Source of the DNA: Trachelipus rathkii
Lineage: Eukaryota > Arthropoda > Malacostraca > Isopoda > Trachelipodidae
DNA length: 12,500 bases
Direction of reading: 5' to 3'
Assembly (NCBI GenBank): GCA_015478945.1
Contig: JABUQX010002857.1
Span: 1-12,500, forward strand
Shown: positions 1-9,230 of the stretch, piece after piece
Numbering within the stretch: position 1 is the stretch's first letter
Layout of the letters: the number at the start of each line of letters is the position of its first letter
Notes under the pieces: model-generated
Databases searched by the model: none
Seen by the model: only the letters and a program-made list of their open reading frames with translations
What the model was told of the DNA's origin: nothing
Program-made: the position numbers and the translations under genes

Positions 1-30
<30 letters not shown>
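1..30. repeat. (AT)n microsatellite, edge of window
   Basis: A perfect alternating AT run that is cut by the window edge, so its real length is unknown. Confidence 0.95.
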
Positions 31-33
<3 letters not shown>

Positions 34-235
34 ATCATATTCTCGTTTCAATTGTCGCATTGACGCTACATAGATAGAGTTAGTCATTTTGAATTCTGAA
101 CCGCAAATTGGTAGGACTTGCGTTCTTACTCCTCTAATTTCCTTTTCTATATTAATAACTGATAAAGTGTGTTCTAAAATTTACTTTTAGTCGGCACGCA
201 AGCTCATATAGTTGTATGTTTACGAATTAGACATG
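31..235. other. Unassigned unique-looking DNA
   Basis: This is moderately AT-rich sequence between two AT arrays. I see no open reading frame with recognisable protein motifs, no RNA gene and no clear repeat. It could be intergenic, intronic or old transposon debris. Confidence 0.5.
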
Positions 236-339
236 TAATATATATTATATAGTATATAGTATATATATATAATTATATGTATATTGTATTATATATATAT
301 AAGTATATATAATATATTAATACATATAGTTAGGATATA
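236..339. repeat. Imperfect AT-dinucleotide array
   Basis: Runs of alternating A and T are broken by AA, TT and occasional G or C. It has the same character as the other AT arrays in the window. Confidence 0.85.
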
Positions 340-636
340 GCGGGCCTGTGTGTGTAGGTAAGGGCTATTAATATCGAATCAGCTCGGGGGGCGGGCATCG
401 GCGCATTTGGGGCGAGCCTTTCAGAGAGTGGTGTGGCGATTGCATGAAAACGTTCACGGCCTTGGCATGCAATGTTAGGCTCTATTGGTATTGTTTAAGT
501 TTTGTTGTTTGTACTCAATAAAGTCGTATGTATATGAGAAAATATATGTTAAATACGGCGAAAGATAAATAATTATTAATATGAAAAAAAATCTCATTAA
601 GACCAATAGAAAAGTACAGCAAGAATAAAGCTTCGT
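340..636. other. GC-richer patch with an AATAAA signal, unassigned
   Basis: Positions about 341-480 are clearly richer in G and C than their surroundings. They include an 8-base inverted repeat, ATTGCATG at 439-446 and CATGCAAT at 466-473. It is followed by a T/G-rich stretch and an AATAAA hexamer near 517-522. A GC-rich block followed by a TTGT-rich stretch and AATAAA resembles the end of the R region of an LTR or a transcript 3' end, but no TG..CA ends, target-site duplication or linked coding region was found. No protein-coding content is recognisable. Confidence 0.3.
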
Positions 637-798
637 ATATAATATATTGATATAGTAGGTAATATATAATATGTATTATAGTATATAGTATAGTATTATT
701 CTGCCTGGTTATAGTGAGTATTATATATATATATATGAATATATATATATATATTATATTATCATATTATTATATATATATATTATAGATATATTATA
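637..798. repeat. Imperfect AT-dinucleotide array
   Basis: An AT-alternating array with a short non-AT interruption near 700-718. Its right end is a TA dinucleotide directly followed by the putative left end of a Tc1/mariner-type element. Confidence 0.85.
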
Positions 799-820
799 GG
801 TTGTTTCAAAAAATGGTACT
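799..820. repeat. Candidate left terminal inverted repeat of the mariner-type element
   Basis: The stretch begins GGTTGTTTCAAAAAATGG directly after a TA dinucleotide. A start of the form G-rich, TGTTTCAAAAA, then TGGTAC is common in arthropod Tc1/mariner-type elements of this kind. The partner repeat is only weakly visible near 2209-2226, so this rests mainly on position and end sequence. Confidence 0.4.
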
Positions 821-889
821 GAATAATTGTGAGTCTGCTTTTTGGTTTTTTTCAGGTGTAAGAGCTACTGGTAAGCATGAATGTCAGAG

Positions 890-2110
890 GTCAACTTGTA
901 GCTTTGAAGAGAAAAATGGTTTCCTTTAGAATCTATTGGACATGCGGAAGCGTCACGGAGAGTGGTTATGAAGGTGAAGGGAGGTTCAATAATAAACGCG
1001 GCTGATAGTCAGTCAATGCATCGGTACTCATTGGCCGAGCGATCAGAGAGAAATTTGAAAGCAAATGGAACCGTTTCACAAAAGTGCAACACGATAAACA
1101 GTGTGTCTGGGGTGTGTTACCGAGCAGCTTAAGGCGTGTGGGAAAGAGACCGCGAGTTGCTCACACGAGAGGAGCGAATGAGTGCGATCGACTGCGAATT
1201 GCTCGATCCTCAGTAAAAATTGTTAGACGACAAACGGGCTCGGACAGACAACACATCTCAAAGAAAGCGTCGCATCGCATCTTGAAGCGTCTGACGCCTG
1301 GACATATGCTATATTACGAGATAATGCCATGTCTAATGAAGACATACGGCCGCGAGCTGTCAATTTGTGTGAATGGTACCATGGCTAAATGTGTTGCGTA
1401 GAGTTCAGTCGGTTTTCCACAAAATTGTCTGGGCGATGAGGTCAGCTTTAAATTAAATGGATCGATTAAATCGCCATATTGTACCGTATGGGTTCTGTAA
1501 ATTCCCCATGTTAATGCTGAACACGCAATTTAAACTTCATCCAGGGGTAACCTTGTATGGGGTAGGATTTTTCAGTATTGGGAGATCATGGAGGCCCCGT
1601 GTTTTTAACGGTGAGGCAGTCGATGGGGACAGGTAGCTAAACTTTAGCGTGCAGGAGTCGGTCGGTCTCACTATTGACGAGCTGTTGTGAAAACGAAGTG
1701 ATTTACTTCAGAAAGATTGGATGGCACGTCCCACTACATCGGTGCGAGAGAGAGCTACTCATACTCGATGTCAGCAGTTTCCAGACACATGAGTTGGCAG
1801 AAGTGGGTAGTATTGGAATTATCTGCGCATTCCCAGATTCACGCAATTGGACTTCTTTTATGGGTGATTATCTGAAAGGACTAGAGTTAATGTCTGCTGG
1901 ACTAGATGTTTATGCGCTCAAACCAAAGATATAAATGCGTTGAAATTGAAAAGTAAGAAGACAATGTGCGACATTCAATGAAATTGTTTCGTGTCTTGGC
2001 GGGACTCCATTTGGTTTCGCATTAGATGCAGTTGTGTCTGGACGGAAATTAATGGCGGGTCATATTTTGAACATTATGCGGAATATAGATGTTTTTATAA
2101 TACAGGTATG
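890..2110 (+). pseudogene. Tc1/mariner-type transposase, heavily decayed
   Basis: This is a relic of a cut-and-paste transposase (DDE/D fold) that would act in the nucleus on the element's ends. An N-terminal helix-turn-helix region is suggested around 1020-1295, with SHRILKRL ending at 1293, typical of the second DNA-binding helix region. It is followed by the linker motif YGREL at 1345-1359. The catalytic part starts with GDEVSF (first Asp at 1435-1437). A second Asp (1715-1717) is visible only after a one-base frame change, in a block that normally reads QDGAPPH. The third Asp lies in an L-D-F-F block at 1850-1852, again after a frame change, and VYALKPK follows at 1908-1928. Stops (for example 1399-1401 and 1932-1934) and several frame changes break it. 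Spacing from second to third Asp is about 40-44 residues, blurred by indels, so I do not assign a subfamily. Confidence 0.75.
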
Positions 2111-2246
2111 TTATGTTGTATTCAAGCCCTTTAATACTTGCGCTGGATGTTTCCTAAATAAGCGTGTATTGTAGTAGGTAGCGCTTGGTGTCATAAGTGT
2201 GTGTGACATAATTTTGAGTAACATGGTGCTAAACTGCTCTGTTAAA

Positions 2247-2346
2247 GTATATAATTATATGGTATATAGTTATATATATTATATATGTAATATATTATAT
2301 ATATAAACATATTATATATTATATTGTATAGATTATATATTATATG
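2247..2346. repeat. Imperfect AT-dinucleotide array
   Basis: Alternating AT with short interruptions, directly downstream of the mariner-type relic. Confidence 0.85.
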
Positions 2347-2653
2347 TTCTTATAATATAACTATAATTTAGATTGCGGTGCAGATAGTTGTAAGTATGTA
2401 GTAGTGATAAGACGGTATACTATACTAGGTAAATAGGGAATATAGTATAATGATATTATGATGGTCCTGTTTTATAGTCTGATAGGTAACTAGTGAGTGT
2501 GGATGTGAGATGAGTATTGGTATGTAGTAGTATGCATCTTCGCACACACGCACGCACGCTTAAACCGATATATATGTCGGAACTGAATAATGATAATCGA
2601 TTTTTTTTCGATATTTCAAGGCAATAGAGCGTAACAAGGGTTTGCCGAATGGA
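2347..2653. other. Unassigned DNA with small repeats
   Basis: No coding motif was recognised. It contains a short CA/CG-type tract (about 2541-2560), a small inverted repeat CCGATATATATGTCGG near 2566-2581, and an ATCGA / TCGAT pair flanking a T run near 2597-2613. These look like ordinary simple-sequence features. Confidence 0.5.
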
Positions 2654-2676
2654 TTTTTTTTTTTTTTTTTTTTTTT
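2654..2676. repeat. Poly-T tract of 23 bases
   Basis: An uninterrupted T run. On the minus strand it would read as poly-A, so it could mark the 3' end of a retroposed sequence oriented leftward-to-rightward on the minus strand, or it may be a simple homopolymer. I could not find a matching element body. Confidence 0.9.
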
Positions 2677-2730
2677 GACGTAAGGAATACCAGCAAGATT
2701 AAAGTAGCATAGATTTGAAAAGAGTCAGAG

Positions 2731-2875
2731 GTTTCGTCGCTCAGCTGGGGGAGTCGAAGGGGGGGGACTTCGTCCTCTGTCCTTCCGTTCGGCTCGAGCC
2801 CGTGCTTAATAACTATAGTGTATTAAAATAAAAATAATAAAAAAATAGAGTAAAAATTAACATGGATAAGAAAAA
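2731..2875 (+). repeat. tRNA-like SINE head with A-rich tail (candidate)
   Basis: TCGCTCAGCTGG at 2737-2748 closely resembles the internal pol III A box of tRNAs (TRGCNNAGYNGG). GGCTCGAGCCC at 2791-2801 resembles the B box (GGTTCGANNCC). They are about 42 bases apart and in the correct order on the + strand. The sequence between them does not fold into a convincing anticodon arm, so this is not a working tRNA gene. An A-rich stretch follows (about 2822-2875), as in tRNA-derived SINEs. The element's 3' end and family are not determined. Confidence 0.5.
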
Positions 2876-3298
2876 AAAGCACGTTGTGGATAACTTTCTC
2901 GGATCTTTCTGGGTTTAGCTACAGTGACTACTGCTTGGGTTTTAGCGAGAGATTTTGCGATTTGGTGTCCGTATATTAATGAAATTGTTTGTAACTTAAG
3001 ATGGTGTTTAGAAGAGGAAAGGTGCTCGTTCTGAATGATACGTGGTTATAGGTAGTGGAGATGAGTCGTTTCAGGTAGGGCTATTATTGAGTTATGATAG
3101 TATAGAAAGATAAAATGATTTCAGTGATAGTTGGTTAGAGTAATATGTCTGATTGATGAATATCGTGATATGGCTGGAAATATAGAAGTGTGGATAGGGG
3201 ATTATTTATTAGTAGTGAGTTAATCTATAGTGAGGGTTGATATTTGGTTAGTGCAATTATAGATCGAGCAGTATAGGTGATTATATATGGGGATAGTG
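2876..3298. other. Unassigned G/T-rich DNA
   Basis: The sequence contains many TAG, TGA and GTAG motifs on the + strand and no frame with recognisable protein similarity. It could be older transposon debris. I see no RNA gene or defined repeat. Confidence 0.5.
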
Positions 3299-3551
3299 AT
3301 ATATATACGTTAAATATTTATATATATAGTGGTTGTAGTATAATAGTAATATATATATATATAGATATTTATATATATATGATATATATATGCTTATTAT
3401 ATATATATATATATTACTATATATATATATTATATATATAATATTATATATATATATTATATATATATATGATATTTATATGATATATATATATATAGAT
3501 ATATAGTATATATATTATTGTATATAAATTAGTAATATATATATATATATT
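3299..3551. repeat. Long imperfect AT-dinucleotide array
   Basis: Alternating AT with scattered single G and C bases, becoming purer from about 3341 onward. It is one of the larger arrays in the window. Confidence 0.9.
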
Positions 3552-4063
3552 TCAAAAACGGGAGCAGGAAATTAGATTAGCTGATTGAAAAGAATTTGCA
3601 GTACTATCAAATAAACTAAGTTATAAACTACCTCGATTTTAGAGAAAAGAGGGGTTATCAAGGCGATGAGGACTAAATTGTGTATGGTAGAAGCTGATTT
3701 TGATTGAGTTAAACGCATCATTTAGGTATTGATGAAATATTGTATTCTGAATACTGCCTGCTCTACAATGGCATTGATTATGATTAGACGTAAAAGGTTT
3801 ACCTCAGCTCTTATGAAGTAAGAATTTAACATTATGTAACTGTTTCGACAACTATTTTTTTTTCAGCAGCATAAAGTTAAAGTTGTTATAGTTTGCTGCA
3901 TTAATGACTAAGTGAATCTTACTCGTGTTCGTATATAGGAGGAAAAGAGCTACTGATTGTTGTTGTTCATGTGAACCATATTTACAAAAAATAATGTTGT
4001 AAGCTGGAACGATGGGTGGGTTTTCGCATATCCCATGCATAATAGAGAGTATGTTGTAAGTAT
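3552..4063. other. Unassigned DNA, possible intron-like signals
   Basis: No frame shows recognisable domains. A pyrimidine run followed by CAG (about 3854-3867) resembles a 3' splice site, but no exon with convincing coding content follows it. A minus-strand open frame at 3852-4040 is short, rich in common residues and lacks motifs, so I do not call it a gene. Confidence 0.5.
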
Positions 4064-4104
4064 GATCTATATAATACTATATATTAATTATATATATATA
4101 TTAT

Positions 4105-4137
<33 letters not shown>

Positions 4138-4171
4138 TTATATATATTATATATATATATATAATTATATT

Positions 4172-4203
<32 letters not shown>

Positions 4204-4580
4204 TATAATATGATATTATATATAATTATATATAATATATATTATATATATAATATTATTATTTATTTATATATATTATATTTATATATAGATATATATA
4301 TATATCTAATATATAATTATATATATACTATTATATATATATATATATGATATATATTATATTATATATATATTATATTTTTATATTATATATATATAGT
4401 TATATTTATATTTATATATATATATATATATTAATATAAATATATATATTAATATATATATATATACTATATATATTTATAACTATAGCTATATATATAT
4501 AATATATTTTTATATATATATATATTATACTATATATACTATATATACTAATATATAGTATATATATATATAGTATATAT
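4064..4580. repeat. Longest AT-dinucleotide array (about 0.5 kb)
   Basis: Almost pure A and T, mostly alternating, with frequent phase switches such as ATTA and TAAT and very few G or C bases. It ends sharply at the start of a LINE relic. Arrays like this can extrude cruciforms and are hard to assemble, so the exact length should be treated with caution. Confidence 0.95.
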
Positions 4581-4589
4581 GGAGGGGAT

Positions 4590-6200
4590 TTTAAGCGAGA
4601 TTGTTATATTATTGAATGGATTTGAAAGTTGTGCAACAAAGAGTTTATGGTGGGTATAGTTCCAAGGAATTGATGGAGGAGCAGTAATAGACCTGTATAA
4701 GGTGAATGCGAGATGAGGGTAATCTGGAGGGATTATAGGTTTATTATGTATATTGGTGCTGGTAGGGAAGATGGATATAGTGCTAGTATTTTTGGTCAAA
4801 AGAGTAGCGTCGAATGGCTGTAGGACTGATTGGTGAGAACAAGGTTTTTATTTAGAAGTGGTAGAGGATGTGTGGTTCAAATTAATACATTGAAATAAAT
4901 GATTGAAAAAAATGAGAGGGAAGAGGAATATATTTTATTAAGGTTTTATGAATTTGCAACAGGAGTATGATGGGATTAATAAAGAAGCTCTATGGCAGGT
5001 TTTAGTGGTATATATGGTGTTTTTGGTAGGCTTCCTGAATGGAATCAAAAAGGTATGTATGTATGTATTGACGATAGTGAAGCGTGTAATGTGAATAAGT
5101 TTGGAAAAGTGATTATTTTAAATATTAATATGTTAGTAAGGCAGTGGATGGTGATTTATCTCATTGGGTTAGATTTATTATTTGTATATAGATGAGGTTA
5201 TGAAAAGAATTAGAAAATGTGGTCGCAGGGGAAAGGATGTTAGAGAGATGAAGAATTGGAAAAGATAGGGTTGGCCCCTTATTAAGCGGATCGATGTGGT
5301 TTTTGCTTGGGTATCAAAAGTAGAGGTTTGAGAGATTGGTAGATGGGTTGCAGGGTATTAAAGGAGGGTTTTGATATAAATGTAGTAAGAATAAGCGAAA
5401 TGGTAGTGAGTGTAAGAGTGAGAGGAGTCCGCGGTGTGAAGTTGATGTGCCAGAGGTGAGCATTTCTGGAAGGACGGTCGTAGTTTAAATTGAAATATTT
5501 AGGGAGTTATAGTGTTGAGTGAAAAATGAAAAAGAGATGCAGGAGTTTTAGTGGAGAAGTTGTGAATTGGTATGAAGGAGATGGCTCAATTAAATTATTT
5601 GGTGGAGTCTATGTGTAACTAATCTGAAGTACGGCGCTAGGATTCTACGATAAAGGGAAATAGCCTGCTGAACTTTGTGTTATGTTTGAATGAAAATGAT
5701 GAGGACGTATGGTCTTGTATGATCGTAAGATAGTCTATACAGATGGAACAATACTTAGAGGCATGGTTAGTGTGTGACAAGAAATTGTTATAGATTGAGG
5801 AAGGTAAAGCATTAAGGTAGTTGCGAGATTAAATAAAAGCTGAGTGAAATGAGAATAAGAAGATGATAACATTTTTGAAATGGATTGGGTCCTATGGAGA
5901 AGGATGGATGATAGTGGGTTGTTAAGAATCGTGATGTTAGGTTTGTGTGTTGGCTAGGGATCAACTCAGTCTAAAAGACTCGAAAATAAAAAAAGTGGAA
6001 TTTTGAGTTCCAGGTAAAGGAAAGCTTGGAGGAGAATAATATTTGAGTTTTGGGAAGATTGAGAAAAAGGCGCAATAGATAGGAGTTGAATTACGGTATC
6101 GGTTTTATTGGCCTGTCCAGGGGTGAAGAAATTTTACGAGATAACAGAACCTGTGCGAAGCTTCTTTGTTGCGGGTCTCATGAAATGAGTCCTAGGGTGT
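4590..6200 (+). pseudogene. LINE (non-LTR) reverse transcriptase, decayed copy 1
   Basis: A relic of a LINE ORF2-type protein, which would copy element RNA onto nicked chromosomal DNA. Blocks typical of animal non-LTR reverse transcriptases occur in order but in changing frames: GIVPRN (4653-4670), SGRGCV (4857-4874), a block ending YDGINKEALWQVL (4966-5004), A-D-c-D (5286-5295), DINVV (5373-5387), RGVRGVKLM (5421-5447), LKYLG (5490-5504), LKYGAR (5624-5641) and RMDDSGLL (5901-5924). The A-D-D catalytic box is split by one inserted C at 5292, and the first catalytic Asp position (4951-4953) reads AAT (Asn). Stops are numerous. No endonuclease domain is visible upstream, where an AT array begins, so the copy is 5'-truncated. 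The block order suggests a jockey/CR1-group element, but the clade is uncertain. Confidence 0.7.
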
Positions 6201-6389
6201 AGTTTTTCTGTTCTGGGGATCAACGGTGACAGAATGTTCTCGTTAAAAAGTATAAGTATAAAGGACGGTTAAAGTGGGAGGGGGGCCTTTCCTTTTCGAC
6301 TTGTGTTAATTCATTCAGCACTTTTCTAATTTGCCGGCTAGTATTGCGACGTAATCACCTGATCTGGGAAAGAGGTAGGTGGAATCTGA
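6201..6389 (+). other. Possible 3' tail of LINE copy 1, otherwise unassigned
   Basis: This stretch follows the last recognisable LINE block and runs into an AT array. No coding motif was seen. A 3' untranslated region of the LINE is the simplest reading but is not proven. Confidence 0.3.
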
Positions 6390-6632
6390 TAATATATATA
6401 TTATATATTATATAATATATATTATATATCTATATATATATATATATGTATAATATATATATTATCATTATTATTGATATATATATATATATATATATTT
6501 ATATTTATAATAATAGTTATACATTATTATATAATATTATTATATATAGGGGTAATATATATATATTATAGATATTAATATATTATATTAATATATATTA
6601 ATATATAATTAATATATATTGATATATATAAT
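6390..6632. repeat. Imperfect AT-dinucleotide array
   Basis: Alternating AT with ATTATT-type interruptions and one GGGG insert near 6550. It directly abuts the left arm of the inverted SINE-like pair. Confidence 0.9.
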
Positions 6633-6640
6633 TGAATATT

Positions 6641-6785
6641 GATATAAGTACCTTTCTGAGCTATTCTACACGCTGCTTGGGGATTGAATCCTGTCCCTTA
6701 GCAGATAATACGCATATGTGTTGTGACACACGCAGATTATAAATGAAGAACGCGAGAATTCTTCTTTTGGTGAATTTTTCAGCCT
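6641..6785 (-). repeat. SINE-like tRNA-related copy, minus orientation
   Basis: Read on the minus strand, this segment aligns by eye over about 140 bases, with small indels, to 6842-6995 on the plus strand. It carries GGATTCAATCC (complement of 6681-6691), close to a pol III B box, and ends with TCAGAAAGGTACTTATA, matching the end of the other copy. The A box is not clear in this copy. Its 3' end touches the AT array at 6390-6632. Confidence 0.65.
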
Positions 6786-6841
6786 CCAGTAAAAATAAAT
6801 CTTTGTACGGGTAGAGTGCGGCGTGGTTCCTGTTGGTGGGT

Positions 6842-6995
6842 GATATATTCACAAGAGGAGAAATTTCTGCTGCTTCTCTTCTTTTTAGTCATGTGGAGTT
6901 AAGGTCTAAACACATACGCGTTTATTGCTAGGCCCAGGTTCAATCTCTCAGCAGGGTGATTTAGTCAGAAAGGGGTACTTTTATAATACCTATTG
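6842..6995 (+). repeat. SINE-like tRNA-related copy, plus orientation
   Basis: TGTGGAGTTAAGG at 6892-6904 resembles the A-box region of Ser/Leu-type tRNAs, and GGTTCAATCTC at 6937-6947 resembles the B box. They are about 32 bases apart, a normal spacing for a tRNA-derived promoter. The copy continues through AGCAGGGTGA and ends near TCAGAAAGGGGTACTT. The same sequence occurs inverted at 6641-6785, so it is a repeat family and not a lone tRNA pseudogene. Its 3' side leads into an AT array. Confidence 0.6.
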
Positions 6996-7030
6996 GTCAC
7001 CGCGTTTAATGGTTGTATGGCCTGTTTCCT

Positions 7031-7119
7031 TATAAATATATTATTATTACTATTTATATTAAATATAGATATATTAATATATATATATAATATGATAATT
7101 ATATATTATTATAATTATA
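7031..7119. repeat. Imperfect AT array
   Basis: A/T-only sequence with many phase changes, downstream of the plus-oriented SINE-like copy. Confidence 0.8.
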
Positions 7120-7347
7120 GTTGTGGCAAATCTGAATGTTCGATACTTGTCTTTTATTAGTTGGCATGACTTGCGGAGTCCTTTTAGTCATATTATAACC
7201 AGGTAGGCATATTTTGGTAAAACGTTAAGTACATGTATAATTTAATATTAATGATTTTATCAATTTCTATATTGAGTGGACCAGAAATGTGATCTCGACG
7301 TACACACGTGTTTCACACCAATAATACTCCAGACCCCAACATTACGT
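7120..7347. other. Unassigned DNA
   Basis: No coding, RNA or repeat signature was recognised between two AT arrays. Confidence 0.5.
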
Positions 7348-7646
7348 TAATTATATATAAATAATATATATCATATATATATAATATATATATTATAATA
7401 TATATATATATCATAATATATAATATATATATATATTATTATATATATAAATATATATATAATATATAATAATTAATATATTTATATATATAATATAATA
7501 TATAATTTATATATAAATATACATTATTTATAATAATATATATATATATAATATATATATTAATTTATATATATATAGTAATGTATTTTCCTATTATATT
7601 ATATATATAATAATAAGTATATATATTGATTATAATATAATATATA
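7348..7646. repeat. Imperfect AT-dinucleotide array
   Basis: About 300 bases made almost entirely of A and T. It ends sharply against a purine-rich block. Confidence 0.9.
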
Positions 7647-7985
7647 AGAGAGGGCGAAGAAGGAGGATAGCGGAGAGATAGCGCAGGAATAACGAGAATG
7701 TAAATAGTAAAGAATAAAGCTGTTTAAGAGGCGAAGCATATATAGGAAATTCGAAGAATATCAGAACATAAAGATTAGAAATGAGAGAGTTGTAATGACC
7801 GAAGAAAAGAATAAAGTGACGGAACTATGAGATCTTGTTGAACCCCGTAGAACAAGGACAGAGATGAAGTGGTGGCGGGGACAGGGAAAGCGAGGAGAGA
7901 GGAATGGAGGAAGAGATAAATGGATGAGAATATGAGGAGGCATAAACATCAGGAAAAGGGGCAAAGTTGTTGAGAAGATGGAGTG
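7647..7985. other. Purine-rich block upstream of LINE copy 2
   Basis: The + strand is strongly enriched in G and A (GGAG, GAAG, GAGA). Open frames exist on the pyrimidine-rich minus strand (for example 7761-8051), but they are rich in S, P, L and F and lack motifs, as expected from composition alone. By analogy with copy 1 this may be a more upstream part of the LINE ORF, but no diagnostic block was found. Confidence 0.4.
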
Positions 7986-9220
7986 GCGGGTCGAATTGGT
8001 ATGCGTGAGGAGAGGAATTGGAGGAAAGAGTCCCCCCAACGTTTTAACCATTTGTTGGACGCGAGGAAAAGTGCCGGAAGATGGGGGATTAATATATAAT
8101 AAAAATATATAAAGGGCTTAGATGGAAACCTAAAACTGTGAAATATAGGAGGAATGCATTGAGGAGACCCACCTGACAAAAAAATATGAAAGATATAGAA
8201 GAAAGTTGATATAAGAGAGGAAAAGGGTTATATAGAGAGGAAGGGAAGACAGATCTCTGTTTACACCCGATGTAGTTTTGGAAATGTAAGATACGGCTAC
8301 GAGTGTGTTCATGTTGGTTTAGATTGCAAAAGGTGTGATTCTGTGATCTTCTGTATCGAGGGAGAGACTAATGGAGATCTGGAAAAAAATATGAAGTGAG
8401 TGAAAATTGAAGAAAGCAAGTATGATATGTAGAAAACATGTAAGTGTAAACATCAGAAGGAGAGTATATGTATATGGTCGAAAGAAAACAGAGTTAAAAA
8501 AGGAGTGTATTAATCGGCTATATTGTCCACTAAGTTGATAGTAGTATAAGTGAGATGAAAGGATAGATAGGGATCCCTTTGATGGGATAATATATGGGTA
8601 TCTGGAAGATTTTAGCGCATGTTGAGGGTGAAGAGGATGAGAAGATTACCCGGGGGGTGGTGAGGATTGTTTGCCGGAGGAGTTGGAGGAGGCAGGGATG
8701 AAGTGAATGTACATAAAACAGGAGTATAATGGTAGAGAGACGACGAAAGGCATAAGGATGAGGGTAGGAGGGAGGAGGTTGAGAAGGGCGGTGGAATCGC
8801 TGCGTATCTAAGGTGGATGTTTTTTAAGAACAAGAGGTGAGGATTGGAGGAATGATCCTAGAAACAGAGGAAGAGAGTGGAAAAATATGGACTTAGCTTA
8901 TGAAAGCACTGGTACCCGTCATTGATTGAGATCGTGAAAAAGTTGGAAAATGGATGTAAAGGTTAATTACGAAGTATACTGACTCCTCAGATCGCTGATG
9001 TACGGAGCCGAAAGGTGACTATACGAAAAGAAGGAGACGCCAGGAATACAGCAGGTGGACTGAGACTCGTATAGAAAATAGACGTGAAAGAAGCAGGAAG
9101 AGAACGAATATAGGAACCGGGTAGTAATGCAAGGGAAACTGGAGGCGTGAGAAAGATTAATACTTGAAGTGGAATGTGGGAAAGATTGAGGTTGGTACAA
9201 TTAAGAAATATGCATGTGCA
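7986..9220 (+). pseudogene. LINE (non-LTR) reverse transcriptase, decayed copy 2
   Basis: A second LINE ORF2 relic on the + strand, more eroded than copy 1. Clear blocks are GKVPED (8065-8082), matching GIVPRN of copy 1, then AGMK (8692-8703), RMRVGGRRL (8755-8781), a Y-L pair of the KYLG block at 8815-8820, and LMYGAE (8995-9012), matching LKYGAR of copy 1. The distance from the GxVP block to the YGA block is about 930 bases here and about 970 in copy 1, so the two are collinear. The catalytic A-D-D box should lie near 8615-8630 but is not intact. Frame changes and stops occur throughout. The relic stops abruptly at about 9220, where the gypsy-type element begins. The minus-strand open frames over this region are composition artefacts. 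Confidence 0.55.
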
Positions 9221-9230
9221 TGAAATTTCT

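Larger units (their letters stand above)
799..2226 (+). mobile_element. Decayed Tc1/mariner-superfamily DNA transposon
   Basis: The element surrounds a broken transposase coding region on the + strand. Its probable left terminus starts at 799 with GGTTGTTTCAAAAAATGG, immediately after TA at 797-798, which fits the TA target used by this superfamily. A right terminus is not clear. The best candidate is a weak inverted match to the left end near 2209-2226 (TAATTTTGAGTAACATGG), which I place at low confidence. The outer boundaries are therefore approximate. The element lies between two AT arrays, as expected for insertion into TA-rich DNA followed by long decay. Confidence 0.6.

Noticed and set aside
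839..858. A pyrimidine run followed by CAG resembling a 3' splice site
   Set aside because: It lies just inside the mariner-type element and is followed by decayed transposase sequence. No host exon is visible.
2731..2801. A functional tRNA gene
   Set aside because: A and B boxes are present, but no proper acceptor stem or anticodon arm could be drawn by eye.
3852..4040. Minus-strand 62-codon open frame
   Set aside because: It is short and has no recognisable domain, signal or conserved motif. Such a length is expected by chance.
4548..4799. Minus-strand open frame ending in an I/Y/T-rich stretch
   Set aside because: It runs into the AT array, which explains its I/Y/T-rich end, and lies antisense to LINE copy 1.
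6661..6852. Minus-strand 63-codon open frame
   Set aside because: It lies inside the SINE-like inverted copy, which is tRNA-related and non-coding.
9174..9230. Start of the reverse transcriptase frame at ATG 9174
   Set aside because: The first 15-20 codons lie in the LINE relic before the composition change, so this ATG is probably a chance read-through and not the pol start.
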